Below, piece by piece: positions 31,701 through 43,052 of a DNA stretch of 64,000 bases. Source of the stretch: Flavobacterium kayseriense (GTDB lineage: Bacteria > Bacteroidota > Bacteroidia > Flavobacteriales > Flavobacteriaceae); assembly GCF_014305095.1 (NCBI RefSeq), contig NZ_JACRUI010000004.1, forward strand, positions 408,851-472,850, written 5' to 3'. The translations under genes and the position numbers were made by a program. Each line of letters opens with the position of its first letter. The stretch's first letter is position 1. The notes below the pieces were generated by a model that was given only the letters and a program-made list of their open reading frames with translations, was not told where the DNA came from and searched no databases.

Positions 31701-33824
31701 TTATTTCTCTAGAAGTCCCGCGTTTCTTAAATAAGGCTCCACCTCCATTTTATGACCAATCAGTTCTTCAAAAGCTTTGTTTAAATCGACACTGTTACCC
31801 ACAGATAAAATATATTTTCTAAAACGCTCAGAGTTTTCTCTGCTTAAACCACCGTTTGCCTTCATCCAGTCGTATACATTGTAATCTAAAGTTTTAGACC
31901 AAGTGTAAGCATAATATCCAGCAGAATAGCCTCCTGAGAAAATATGTGCAAAGTAAGGAGAATGGTATCTTGTAGGCACTTCGTTTACCAATAAACCATA
32001 TTTTTCAAGTGCTTCTTTTTCGAAAACTAATGTTGGTTTAAAATCAGCTTCATTTTCTACGCTATGCCAAGCCATATCTAAAGTGGCTGCAGCCAAAAGT
32101 TCCGTAACATGGTACCCACTGTTAAACGATTCTGCCTTTTTAATTTTGTCAATTAAATCCTGAGGAATTACTTCTTTAGTTTTGTAATGCAATGCATAGT
32201 TTTTCAATACTTCTGGGTCTAAAGCCGCGTGCTCATTTATTTGAGAAGGAAATTCTACAAAGTCACGTGGCACAGAAGTTCCAGAAAGACTTGCGTAATT
32301 TTGATTAGCAAACAAACCGTGCAATGTATGTCCGAATTCATGGTACAAAGTTGTAACATTGTCAAAACTAATCAAAGAAGGGTTTCCGTTTACCGGTTTA
32401 GAAAAGTTATAAACATTTACGATAACAGGTTTTTGTTTTAAATAATGTGATTGTTTCACAAAACTATTCATCCAAGCTCCACCTTTTTTATTATCTCTAG
32501 TGTAGAAATCTAAATAGTAGATTGCCATTGATTTTCCGTCATTATCGAATACTTCATAAGCAACAACATCCGGATGATAAACAGGTAGATCTTTACGTTG
32601 TTTAAAAGTTATTCCGTACATTTTTTGAGCAGCAAAGAAAACTCCTTTTTCAAGAACAGTAGTTAGCTCAAAGTATGGTTTTACTTGACTTTCGTCTAGA
32701 TCATATTTGGCTTTACGCACTTGCTCAGAGTAAAAATCCCAATCCCAAGGTTCCAATTTGAAGCCTCCTTTTTGTGCATCGATTAAATCCTGAATTTCTT
32801 TTGCCTCTACTTTTGCTTTTGCAACTGCAGGTGCAGCTATTTCAGCCAACAAATTCATTGCTCTCTCAGGTGTTTGAGCCATTTGATCTTGTTGCTTCCA
32901 CTCAGCAAAATTCTTTTTACCCATCAATTTGGCTTTCTGCAAACGCAATTTTACCATTTGCTCTAGTACATCACGGCTGTCTCCCTCATCATTTTTCTCT
33001 GCACGAGTCCAAGATGATTTAAAAATTTTTTCTCTAGAGGCTCTGTTAGTTAAACTTTGTAAAACAGGTTGTTGTGTTGTATTTTGCAAAACGATTAAAT
33101 ATTTTCCGTCATGACCTTCTTCTGTTGCCTTTAACTTTGCAGCAGCAAGTTCACTTGCACTTAATCCATCTAAATCCGCTGCTTTATCAAACAATATAGC
33201 ACCATTTTTGCGAGCAGTTAATAATTTATCACCAAATGTAGTTCCCAAGATTGCAAGCTCTCCATTGATTTTTTTCATTTTCTCTTTATCTGCATCTGAT
33301 AAATTGGCTCCAGCTAATTCAAAATCCTGAATATAACTTTCGGTCAATTTTTTATCTTCTCCCTTGAGTGTGTTGATATCGATTGCCTTGAAACGTTTGT
33401 ATAACGTACTATTCAAGTACATTTTGTCACTATGTGCTGAGAAAATAGGGGCATATTCTGCCTGCAAAACTTGTAAATTTGGATTTGTATTAGAACTTGT
33501 TAGGTTGTAAAACATCCCAGTAGCTCTTTTTAAATCTACTCCAGAAGTTTCAACCGCTAGTACGGTGTTCTGAAAAGTAGGTTTAGCTGGATTGTTTGCA
33601 ATAGCCAGAATTTCTTTATCCTGAACAGCCAGTCCATATTCAAAAGCAGGTTTAAAATCTGCGTCTTTTATAAGATTGAATTGTGGTGCTTGGTATTGTA
33701 AAGTACTTTTTTGTAATAACGGATTAGTCATTTTTACTGTATTATTTTGAGCACGGACTGTTTGCAGTGACGCAAGAGCCATAAACATGCTACCGGATAT
33801 AACAATTTTTGAAAAAGCTTTCAT
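31701..33824 (-). CDS. M3 family peptidyl-dipeptidase (Dcp-like)
   Basis: A 707-residue zinc metallopeptidase with a signal peptide (FMALASLQTVRAQN), so probably periplasmic. The helical prodomain-like N-terminus is followed by the catalytic domain with LYHEFGHTLHGLFANQ (HExxH, about residue 490) and the downstream FVEFPSQINEH that supplies the third zinc ligand. Family members release C-terminal dipeptides from oligopeptides. The full length of about 700 matches Dcp. A periplasmic peptide-degrading role fits the neighbouring M14 carboxypeptidase on the opposite strand. Confidence 0.93.
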   Translation of the reverse strand: MKAFSKIVISGSMFMALASLQTVRAQNNTVKMTNPLLQKSTLQYQAPQFNLIKDADFKPAFEYGLAVQDKEILAIANNPAKPTFQNTVLAVETSGVDLKRATGMFYNLTSSNTNPNLQVLQAEYAPIFSAHSDKMYLNSTLYKRFKAIDINTLKGEDKKLTESYIQDFELAGANLSDADKEKMKKINGELAILGTTFGDKLLTARKNGAILFDKAADLDGLSASELAAAKLKATEEGHDGKYLIVLQNTTQQPVLQSLTNRASREKIFKSSWTRAEKNDEGDSRDVLEQMVKLRLQKAKLMGKKNFAEWKQQDQMAQTPERAMNLLAEIAAPAVAKAKVEAKEIQDLIDAQKGGFKLEPWDWDFYSEQVRKAKYDLDESQVKPYFELTTVLEKGVFFAAQKMYGITFKQRKDLPVYHPDVVAYEVFDNDGKSMAIYYLDFYTRDNKKGGAWMNSFVKQSHYLKQKPVIVNVYNFSKPVNGNPSLISFDNVTTLYHEFGHTLHGLFANQNYASLSGTSVPRDFVEFPSQINEHAALDPEVLKNYALHYKTKEVIPQDLIDKIKKAESFNSGYHVTELLAAATLDMAWHSVENEADFKPTLVFEKEALEKYGLLVNEVPTRYHSPYFAHIFSGGYSAGYYAYTWSKTLDYNVYDWMKANGGLSRENSERFRKYILSVGNSVDLNKAFEELIGHKMEVEPYLRNAGLLEK

Positions 33825-33943
33825 ATAATATAGATTGATTTAATTTTCGCTATAAAAGTAGTTAAAAAAAAATGTTTACAAAAACGATATCGTAGATATT
33901 GTTCGCAATCACCATTGAGCCTCAAATCCTCTAAAAAGCAATC

Positions 33944-33973
33944 TTGACACTATAAAAATTAGTGCTATATTTG
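33944..33973 (+). promoter_or_regulatory. consensus promoter TTG-N19-TATATTTG
   Basis: TTG (33944-33946) and TATATTTG (33966-33973) with exactly 19 nt between them, the Bacteroidota housekeeping consensus. It faces the M14 carboxypeptidase gene and would give a leader of about 180 nt. The 331-bp interval 33825-34155 also holds a 17-codon frame at 34026-34079 and a 7-bp hairpin in it (GAGGTAT / ATGCCTC). Confidence 0.65.
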
Positions 33974-34155
33974 TTTTGCTTTATTTTGCTTGATCATGAA
34001 ATCTGATTTTTAACCAATCAAAAAAATGAGGTATGATAAAATGAATTACTTAAAAATTAAATATGCCTCAGCAGTTTAATATCAATTAATCTAGATTTAT
34101 GTTCACCACGTTATAAGATCAATTAACTTTTAAAACCAAATCAAAACCAACAACT

Positions 34156-36678
34156 ATGAAGTTTATCTACTATTTTACTTTTTTAATAGCTATCACTGTC
34201 AGCGCACAGCAAAAAAAGCAACCAACACTCGATTATTATTTACCTCAAAATGTAACCTACAACAAAAACATTCCTACTCCTAAAAGTGTGTTTAATTTTG
34301 AATTAGGCGAAATGCATACGGATCATACGCAACTGGCTTATTACATGAAAGAAGTAGCCAAAGTATCTGATAGAATTGCAATTGAAACTACGGGTTATAC
34401 GTTTGAAAACCGACCATTGCAACTATTAACCATTTCGAGTCCAAAGAACTTAGCTCGTATTAAAGAAATTAATGAACAACATCTCGCAAATCTGACTGCA
34501 GGAAATAAGCAAACCAATATTGCTGATATGCCTATTGTGGTTTATCTAGGCTACTCTATTCACGGAAACGAATCGAGTGGATCAGGAGCTGCGATAGCGT
34601 TAACGTATTATTTAGCTGCTTGCGAAAGCGCAGAGCTTGAAAAAACACTAGAAAATACCGTAATTTTATTAGACCCCTGTTTTAACCCAGATGGAATCCA
34701 GCGTTTCTCTACTTGGGTAAATAGCAATAAAAGTACCAACTTAGTCACGGATCCTAATGATCGTGAGTTTAATGAAGGCTGGCCACGCGGACGATTTAAT
34801 CACTATTTGTTTGATATGAATAGAGATTGGTTGCCTGTACAGCTACCAGAGAGTCAAGCCCGCATCAAGACCTTTAGAAAATGGATGCCTAATGTCTTGT
34901 GTGATTTTCACGAAATGGGAACCAATTCGACCTACTTTTTTCAGCCTGGTGAACCTACAAGAACCAATCCACTGACTCCAGAGTTGAATCAGAAATTGAC
35001 GATGAAAATCGCAAGTTACCATGCTAAAGCATTAGATAAAATAGGTAGTTCTTACTTTATCGAAGAGAATTACGATGATTTTTATTACGGCAAAGGTTCG
35101 TCCTACCCCGATATTAATGGCTCGGTAGGAATTTTATTTGAGCAAGCAAGCTCTAGAGGTCATGCTCAAGAGAGCGCTAACGGAATTATTACTTTTCCGT
35201 TTACGATTAGAAACCAATTCACTACTAGTTTATCAACTTTGCAAGCTACTTCAGAGATGCGAACCGATTTGCTAGAATACCAGCGTGATTTTTATACAAA
35301 TGCACGATCTGAAAGTAAAAAGAGTAAATTTAAGGGCTTCGTTGTAGGTGATGAAAAAGATGCCACTAGAGTAAATGAATTAGCAAAAATTTTAAGTCAG
35401 CACAAAATTGAAATGCTTGCCTTAAAAAATGACATCACGATCAATAATAAAAAATTCAACAAGGACATGAGTTACATCATTCCTGTTGAGCAGCAAAACA
35501 CGAAGTTGATCAATGCTATTTTTGATCGTCAAACAAAATTCAAAGACAGTTTATTTTATGATATTTCGGCTTGGAGTTTTGATTTGGCTTTTAACGTGAA
35601 TTTTGAAGGCGTTAATTCTCTTGCCGATGGAGGGGCAAAATATGAACCAAGAGCAAAAGTTGGAGCAGTTAACACCAAAAGTGATATTGGTTATTTAATT
35701 GAATGGACTGATCATAAATCTCCAAAACTATTGTACCAATTATTATCAAAAGGTCTACGAGTAAAAACTACGTCTAAACCTTTTTCTAATAAAGGCAAAG
35801 CTTTTAGTTACGGAAGCCTATTTGTTCCGGTACAAAATCAGGAAATGACATCTGAAGAAATACATAACTATTTGACTGATATAATAAGCGAGTATAGTTT
35901 TGATATTACAGCAGTCGAAACAGGTTTTACGGATGGTATAAATCTTGGAAATCCCAATTTTGAAACTTTAGAAACACCAAAAGTGGCCATGGTTGTGGGC
36001 AAAGGAGTTGATCCTGCCGATGCAGGAGAAATTTGGCATATGTTTGATCAAAAAGCAGCAATGCCTTTGACCAAGATAGATGTTGACCAATTATCAAACG
36101 TAAATCTAAACAGATACAACACCTTAATTTTAGTTAATGGATATTACGGTAGCCTTTCAAAAGAAACAACTACTAAAATAGAACAATGGGTACAAAATGG
36201 CGGAACCTTGATAGCTTATCAAGACGCCATAAAATGGTTGAGCGCTTCAAAAATGATAGAGCTCGCCTATAAAACAAATAAACAAGAGGCTAAAAATATT
36301 AGCTTTGAACAAAAAGATGATTTTAGGGGTGCTCAATTAGTGGCAGGTGCTATTTTTGAAGCCAAATTGGATTTGTCTCACCCAATCAACTTTGGAATGC
36401 CAAGAAATTCTCTCCCAATGTTCCGAAACAGTTCCATAATTATAGAGCCTAGTAAAAATAGTTATGACAATCCAATTCAGTATACCAAATCGCCTTTAAT
36501 AAGCGGTTACATCTCAAACCCTAACTTAGAATTATTAAAAGAGTCTGTTCCTTTTCAATCCATCCGAAAAGGAAGTGGAAAAATAGTAGTTTTCACGGAC
36601 AACACCAATTTTAGAGCTTTTTGGTTAGGAACCGAAAAACTACTGTGGAATGCTATTTTCTTCAATAAATTAATGTAA
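34156..36678 (+). CDS. M14 family zinc carboxypeptidase
   Basis: An 840-residue exported metallopeptidase with a signal peptide (YYFTFLIAITVSAQQ). The catalytic domain (about 55-370) has GYSIHGNESSGSGAAIALTY (zinc ligands H and E), LLDPCFNPDGIQRFSTWVN, NRDWLP and DFHEMGTNSTYFFQP (third zinc ligand). Then a long C-terminal region (about 380-840) contains GEIWHMFDQKAAMPLTKID and a glutamine amidotransferase-like stretch YNTLILVNGYYG. This large M14 form is common in Bacteroidota. It probably acts in the periplasm to trim proteins or peptides. Confidence 0.92.
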   Translation: MKFIYYFTFLIAITVSAQQKKQPTLDYYLPQNVTYNKNIPTPKSVFNFELGEMHTDHTQLAYYMKEVAKVSDRIAIETTGYTFENRPLQLLTISSPKNLARIKEINEQHLANLTAGNKQTNIADMPIVVYLGYSIHGNESSGSGAAIALTYYLAACESAELEKTLENTVILLDPCFNPDGIQRFSTWVNSNKSTNLVTDPNDREFNEGWPRGRFNHYLFDMNRDWLPVQLPESQARIKTFRKWMPNVLCDFHEMGTNSTYFFQPGEPTRTNPLTPELNQKLTMKIASYHAKALDKIGSSYFIEENYDDFYYGKGSSYPDINGSVGILFEQASSRGHAQESANGIITFPFTIRNQFTTSLSTLQATSEMRTDLLEYQRDFYTNARSESKKSKFKGFVVGDEKDATRVNELAKILSQHKIEMLALKNDITINNKKFNKDMSYIIPVEQQNTKLINAIFDRQTKFKDSLFYDISAWSFDLAFNVNFEGVNSLADGGAKYEPRAKVGAVNTKSDIGYLIEWTDHKSPKLLYQLLSKGLRVKTTSKPFSNKGKAFSYGSLFVPVQNQEMTSEEIHNYLTDIISEYSFDITAVETGFTDGINLGNPNFETLETPKVAMVVGKGVDPADAGEIWHMFDQKAAMPLTKIDVDQLSNVNLNRYNTLILVNGYYGSLSKETTTKIEQWVQNGGTLIAYQDAIKWLSASKMIELAYKTNKQEAKNISFEQKDDFRGAQLVAGAIFEAKLDLSHPINFGMPRNSLPMFRNSSIIIEPSKNSYDNPIQYTKSPLISGYISNPNLELLKESVPFQSIRKGSGKIVVFTDNTNFRAFWLGTEKLLWNAIFFNKLM

Positions 36679-36710
36679 AAGTATGTAAACTATAACATAG
36701 TACACATGAT

Positions 36711-36754
36711 AGTTAGCCTCTAAAATTTAAATTCTAGAGGCTAACTTATTTTTG
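36711..36754 (+). terminator. terminator of the M14 carboxypeptidase gene
   Basis: Perfect 12-bp stem AGTTAGCCTCTA / TAGAGGCTAACT with a 12-nt loop, followed by TATTTTTG. Confidence 0.7.
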
Positions 36755-36808
36755 ATTAGCTCCTATTTTAGCATACCTTACTTCACAAATTTCCATTAAA
36801 AAACTTTG

Positions 36809-36816
36809 TACCTTTG
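36809..36816 (+). promoter_or_regulatory. -7 box (TACCTTTG) for trmD
   Basis: TAnnTTTG match 27 nt before the trmD ATG; no clear -33 TTG. Confidence 0.4.
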
Positions 36817-36843
36817 GACTTTTAAAACTTAGAGCTAAAAATT

Positions 36844-37521
36844 ATGCGCATTGATATTGTTACCGTCTTACCTGAACTATTAAGGAGTCCTTTTGAAGCT
36901 TCGATTATGAAACGCGCTATTGAAAAAGGACTTGTAGAGGTGCATTTTCATAACTTGAGAGATTATACAACTAACAAGCAAAAAAGCGTAGATGACTATC
37001 CCTATGGCGGAGGTGCCGGCATGGTCATGACGGTACAACCGATAGATGCTTGTATCACTCATTTGAAGAGCGAAAGAACCTACGATGAGATCATTTATAT
37101 GTCTCCGGACGGTGAAACTTTAAATCAAAAAATGGCCAACACTATGTCGATGTATGAAAACATCATCATTTTATGCGGGCACTATAAAGGCGTAGATCAG
37201 CGTGTGAGAGACCATTTTATCACTAAAGAAATATCTATAGGTGATTACGTTTTATCAGGAGGAGAATTAGGAGCGTTAGTTTTATCAGATGCTTTAATCC
37301 GATTGATACCAGGTGTACTGAGCGATGAAACCTCAGCCTTGACAGATAGTTTTCAAGATGGGCTTTTATCCGGACCAATCTATACCCGACCTGCTGATTA
37401 CAAAGGATGGAAAGTACCCGAAGTATTAACTAGTGGCAACTTTGCTAAAATTGACAAATGGCGCGAAGACATGGCCTACGAACATACTAAAACTAGAAGA
37501 CCCGATTTACTTGAAGAATAA
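36844..37521 (+). CDS. trmD: tRNA (guanine37-N1)-methyltransferase
   Basis: A 225-residue SPOUT methyltransferase that makes m1G37 in tRNAs with G36, preventing frameshifts. It starts [20 protein letters not shown], with [26 protein letters not shown] and the knotted SAM-binding loop [15 protein letters not shown]. Length is typical. The next gene on this strand is rplS, the usual trmD neighbour, but here the gap is 171 bp and carries its own promoter-like box and a leader candidate. Confidence 0.97.
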   Translation: MRIDIVTVLPELLRSPFEASIMKRAIEKGLVEVHFHNLRDYTTNKQKSVDDYPYGGGAGMVMTVQPIDACITHLKSERTYDEIIYMSPDGETLNQKMANTMSMYENIIILCGHYKGVDQRVRDHFITKEISIGDYVLSGGELGALVLSDALIRLIPGVLSDETSALTDSFQDGLLSGPIYTRPADYKGWKVPEVLTSGNFAKIDKWREDMAYEHTKTRRPDLLEE

Positions 37522-37611
37522 ACAAAGTTTAAAAATTATGAGTTGAACAGTCAAAACTCTGAACTTTTTAACTTTAAACAAAATAAACAATAAACTTTAA
37601 ACTTTTTTTTC

Positions 37612-37619
37612 TACTTTTG
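37612..37619 (+). promoter_or_regulatory. -7 box (TACTTTTG) for rplS
   Basis: TAnnTTTG match between trmD and rplS, 73 nt before the rplS ATG, implying that rplS has its own transcript and a leader of about 70 nt. Confidence 0.45.
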
Positions 37620-37623
37620 CACC

Positions 37624-37692
37624 CACTTTAGACTAACCTCTGGCGAGATCCGTGTATGTTGCTCTAATTCAAAACCATAATTAGCATTTAAA
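37624..37692 (+). promoter_or_regulatory. candidate L19 leader (autoregulatory RNA)
   Basis: A short GC-richer leader (CCTCTGGCGAGATCCGTG) directly before rplS, with a 6-bp hairpin CTAATT / AATTAG at 37664-37684 next to the start. A flavobacterial L19 leader family exists to my recollection; the match was not checked. If real, free L19 would bind it to lower its own translation. Confidence 0.4.
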
Positions 37693-38043
37693 ATGGCAAA
37701 TTTAGTAGATTTCGTTAATAACGAATTTGTTACAAGAAAAGATTTCCCTGTATTCGGAGCTGGTGATACTATCACTGTGTACTACGAAATTAAAGAGGGT
37801 GAAAAAACAAGAACTCAGTTTTTTAAAGGAGTTGTAATTCAAAGAAGAGGTACTGGAAGTACTGAAACTTTTACAATTCGTAAAATGTCAGGTGCAGTTG
37901 GTGTAGAGCGTATCTTCCCAGTTAACTTGCCAGCTTTACAAAAAGTTGAAATCAACAAGAAAGGTGCTGTACGTAGAGCAAGAATTTTCTACTTCAGACA
38001 ACTTACTGGTAAAAAAGCAAAAATCAAAGACAAAAGAAGATAG
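37693..38043 (+). CDS. rplS: 50S ribosomal protein L19
   Basis: A 116-residue L19, normal length, located at the 30S-50S interface. Core motifs are FPVFGAGDTITVYYEIKEGE, TRTQFFKGVVIQRRGTGSTE, TFTIRKMSGAVGVERIFPVN and the basic tail AKIKDKRR. The gene is preceded by its own promoter box and a leader, and closed by a strong hairpin. Confidence 0.98.
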   Translation: MANLVDFVNNEFVTRKDFPVFGAGDTITVYYEIKEGEKTRTQFFKGVVIQRRGTGSTETFTIRKMSGAVGVERIFPVNLPALQKVEINKKGAVRRARIFYFRQLTGKKAKIKDKRR

Positions 38044-38062
38044 TTTACTATCTCTTTATCAT

Positions 38063-38094
38063 AAAAGGTCCCAACAATGTTGGGACCTTTTTTT
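38063..38094 (+). terminator. rplS terminator
   Basis: Perfect 13-bp stem AAAAGGTCCCAAC / GTTGGGACCTTTT with a 3-nt loop and a run of seven T. Confidence 0.85.
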
Positions 38095-38212
38095 GTGTAA
38101 AAAAACCAACTACAAAAATAACAATTTATTAAAATCTCGTTAGTTCTCATTTTATTGGCTATTTTGCACCTAAAACGCTATACGTTTTTAGTCTGATTTT
38201 CATATATTTGCT

Positions 38213-38220
38213 CTGCTTAA
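38213..38220 (+). promoter_or_regulatory. -7 box (TATATTTG) for icd
   Basis: TAnnTTTG match 63 nt before the icd ATG; no TTG at the usual distance. Confidence 0.4.
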
Positions 38221-40506
<2,286 letters not shown>

Positions 40507-40530
40507 GCTACTACCTATCATATATCTAGA

Positions 40531-40560
40531 AAAAGACAACCACAATTGGTTGTCTTTTTT
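40531..40560 (+). terminator. icd terminator
   Basis: Perfect 12-bp stem AAAAGACAACCA / TGGTTGTCTTTT with a 4-nt loop and T-run. Confidence 0.8.
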
Positions 40561-40637
40561 TATTAACGTATATTTAATTTTTGTTTAAACACTATTTATT
40601 TATCTTTTAATCAAATTTGCAATTCTAAATAAAAAAG

Positions 40638-43046
40638 ATGTTAGTAAAAAAAATAATTCATTTTCTTCTATGTTTATCGTTTACAGCAATTGCATTTTCG
40701 CAAGAAAAAAGCACTGTAGATCCAGCTAAAAAGAAATTCACACTTAGTGGTACCGTTGCTGATGGAAGAAATAATGAAACGCTAATTGGAGTAACTATCT
40801 ACTTCCCTGAGCTAAAATCGACTACCACCACTAATGAATACGGTTTTTACTCTATTACTCTTCCCGCAGGAACCTACAAAGCATTAGTTAGTTATATCGG
40901 ATTTCAAACTTTTTCAAGTCAAATTGATCTCTCAGATAATAAAAAATTGGACATCAATCTTATCGTTGATGGAGAAGAATTAAAAGAAGTAATCATTACC
41001 GATAAAAAATACAGCAACGATATTCGATCTCCTGAAATGAGTTTAAACAAACTCTCCATTTCGTCTATAAAAAAAATGCCTGTTGTTCTTGGTGAGGTAG
41101 ACGTCCTAAAATCACTGTTATTACTCCCGGGAGTTACTAATGCTGGTGAAGGCGCATCTGGTTTTAATGTTCGTGGTGGAGGTGCTGATCAAAACTTAAT
41201 ATTACTTGACGAAGCAACAATTTTTAATTCATCTCACGTCTTCGGATTTTTCTCTGTTTTTAACCCTGACGCAATCAAGGACTTAAAATTATACAAAGGG
41301 GGAATTCCTGCTAATTATGGCGGCCGTGTATCTTCTGTTCTAGATATTTATCAAAAGGATGGCAACAGCAAAGAGTTTCATACTAATGGGGGAATAGGCT
41401 TAATTTCAAGCAGAATATTACTCGAAGGCCCAATAGTAAAAGACAAAGGCGCATTCTTAATAGGGGGGCGAAGTTCTTATGCACATCTCTTTTTAAAATT
41501 ATCTGAAGAGCAAAAAAACAACGCAGCTTACTTTTATGATTTAAACATGAAGTTAAATTATAAATTCGACTCCAATAACAGCGTGTACTTGTCGGGTTAT
41601 TTTGGTAGAGATGTCTTTTCTTTAAATAATAGCTTTACTAATATTTATGGCAATACTACTTTAAATTTAAGATGGAATCATCTTTATTCCGATAAATTAT
41701 TTTCGAATCTATCTCTAATTTACAGTGATTATTATTACGGGCTTAACCTCGATTTCGTAGGCTTTCAATGGGATTCGGGTATAAAAAATTACAATATTAA
41801 GTATGATTTTAAAAATTATATTTCTGATAATTTCAAACTGAGCTATGGTGTTAATGGAATTTATTATGAATTTAACCCCGGAACTATTAGACCATCAAAT
41901 GAAACATCAGGAATTAATTTTGACCAACTTGATAAAAAATATGCTTTCGAACCCTCAGTCTACCTAAGTGCAGAGCAAAATATAACTGATAAACTAAGCA
42001 TTAATTACGGATTAAGATATAGTATGTTTTATAGACTAGGTGCTTCGACTGTCAATTATTATACTGATAATAATCCAGTTACTTTCAATCCTGACTTACA
42101 ATTATACGAGAAAGCAACCCCAATAGCAACAGAATTTTTTGGTAAAAATAAAGTCATTCAAACCTACAATAACTTAGAACCTAGATTATCTATTGCCTAT
42201 CAACTAGACGACACCCAATCTATAAAAGGGAGTTATAATAGAATGTCGCAATACCTACAACTTATTTCTAACACCTCATCTCCTACTCCATTAGATGTTT
42301 GGTTGCCTGCTGACAATTATATTAAACCTCAATTAGCAGATCAAGTGGCTCTTGGATATTTCCGAAATTTTAAAGATAATGCCTACTCCTTAGAAGTTGA
42401 GGCTTATTATAAGATAGTCAAAAATAGATTAGACTATATTGATGGTGCTGATTTGATTGCCAACGAAGCCATTGAACAAATCATACTGAACGGACGATTG
42501 CGCTCTTACGGTTTAGAATTTATGCTTAAAAAGAACGAGGGGCGATTTAATGGATGGATTTCTTATACTATTTCAAAATCTGAACAGCAAACTCCTGGAA
42601 GAACTCCTGCAGAGTCTGGAATTAACAATGGCAATTGGTATAACTCTGTTTATGACAAATTGCACAATTTAGCAGTAACTACAAGCTATAATCTGAATAA
42701 GAAATGGTCTTTTGGAGGTAATTTTGCACTTCAATCAGGACAGCCTGTAACTTATCCTAATGGCCAATATACGTATTTAGGAATCACTGTGCCGAGTTAT
42801 GGATTACGCAATAAAAACAGACTTCCTGCTTACCATCACTTAGATGTTTCGGCAACTTTAACCCCAACTAAAAATAACTCTAGGAATTGGAAAGGAGAAT
42901 GGGTATTTAGTATTTATAACATTTACAACAGAAAAAATGCGGCTTCGATCAACTTTAGACAAAATGAAGATTCAGGAGCAAATGAAGCAGTGAAAACATC
43001 CATTTTTGGAGTCGTCCCTGCTGTTAGTTACAATTTTAAATTCTAA
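40638..43046 (+). CDS. TonB-dependent receptor with carboxypeptidase-regulatory domain (DUF4249 partner)
   Basis: An 802-residue outer-membrane receptor. Signal peptide to about residue 22; CarboxypepD_reg-like domain (about 34-115: FTLSGTVADGRNNETLIGVT, YGFYSITLPAGTYKALVSYI); plug (about 125-260: KKMPVVLGEVDVLKSLLLLP, ASGFNVRGGGADQNLILLDE, LKLYKGGIPANYGGRVSSVL). The barrel ends VPAVSYNFKF. It is followed after 6 bp by a DUF4249 lipoprotein gene, a recurrent pairing in Bacteroidota that recalls SusC/SusD. The imported substrate is not known. Confidence 0.92.
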   Translation: MLVKKIIHFLLCLSFTAIAFSQEKSTVDPAKKKFTLSGTVADGRNNETLIGVTIYFPELKSTTTTNEYGFYSITLPAGTYKALVSYIGFQTFSSQIDLSDNKKLDINLIVDGEELKEVIITDKKYSNDIRSPEMSLNKLSISSIKKMPVVLGEVDVLKSLLLLPGVTNAGEGASGFNVRGGGADQNLILLDEATIFNSSHVFGFFSVFNPDAIKDLKLYKGGIPANYGGRVSSVLDIYQKDGNSKEFHTNGGIGLISSRILLEGPIVKDKGAFLIGGRSSYAHLFLKLSEEQKNNAAYFYDLNMKLNYKFDSNNSVYLSGYFGRDVFSLNNSFTNIYGNTTLNLRWNHLYSDKLFSNLSLIYSDYYYGLNLDFVGFQWDSGIKNYNIKYDFKNYISDNFKLSYGVNGIYYEFNPGTIRPSNETSGINFDQLDKKYAFEPSVYLSAEQNITDKLSINYGLRYSMFYRLGASTVNYYTDNNPVTFNPDLQLYEKATPIATEFFGKNKVIQTYNNLEPRLSIAYQLDDTQSIKGSYNRMSQYLQLISNTSSPTPLDVWLPADNYIKPQLADQVALGYFRNFKDNAYSLEVEAYYKIVKNRLDYIDGADLIANEAIEQIILNGRLRSYGLEFMLKKNEGRFNGWISYTISKSEQQTPGRTPAESGINNGNWYNSVYDKLHNLAVTTSYNLNKKWSFGGNFALQSGQPVTYPNGQYTYLGITVPSYGLRNKNRLPAYHHLDVSATLTPTKNNSRNWKGEWVFSIYNIYNRKNAASINFRQNEDSGANEAVKTSIFGVVPAVSYNFKF

Positions 43047-43052
43047 AAAAAA

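Noticed and set aside
37946..38143. A 65-codon frame overlapping the end of rplS
   Set aside because: It shares sequence with rplS in another frame and runs through the rplS terminator.
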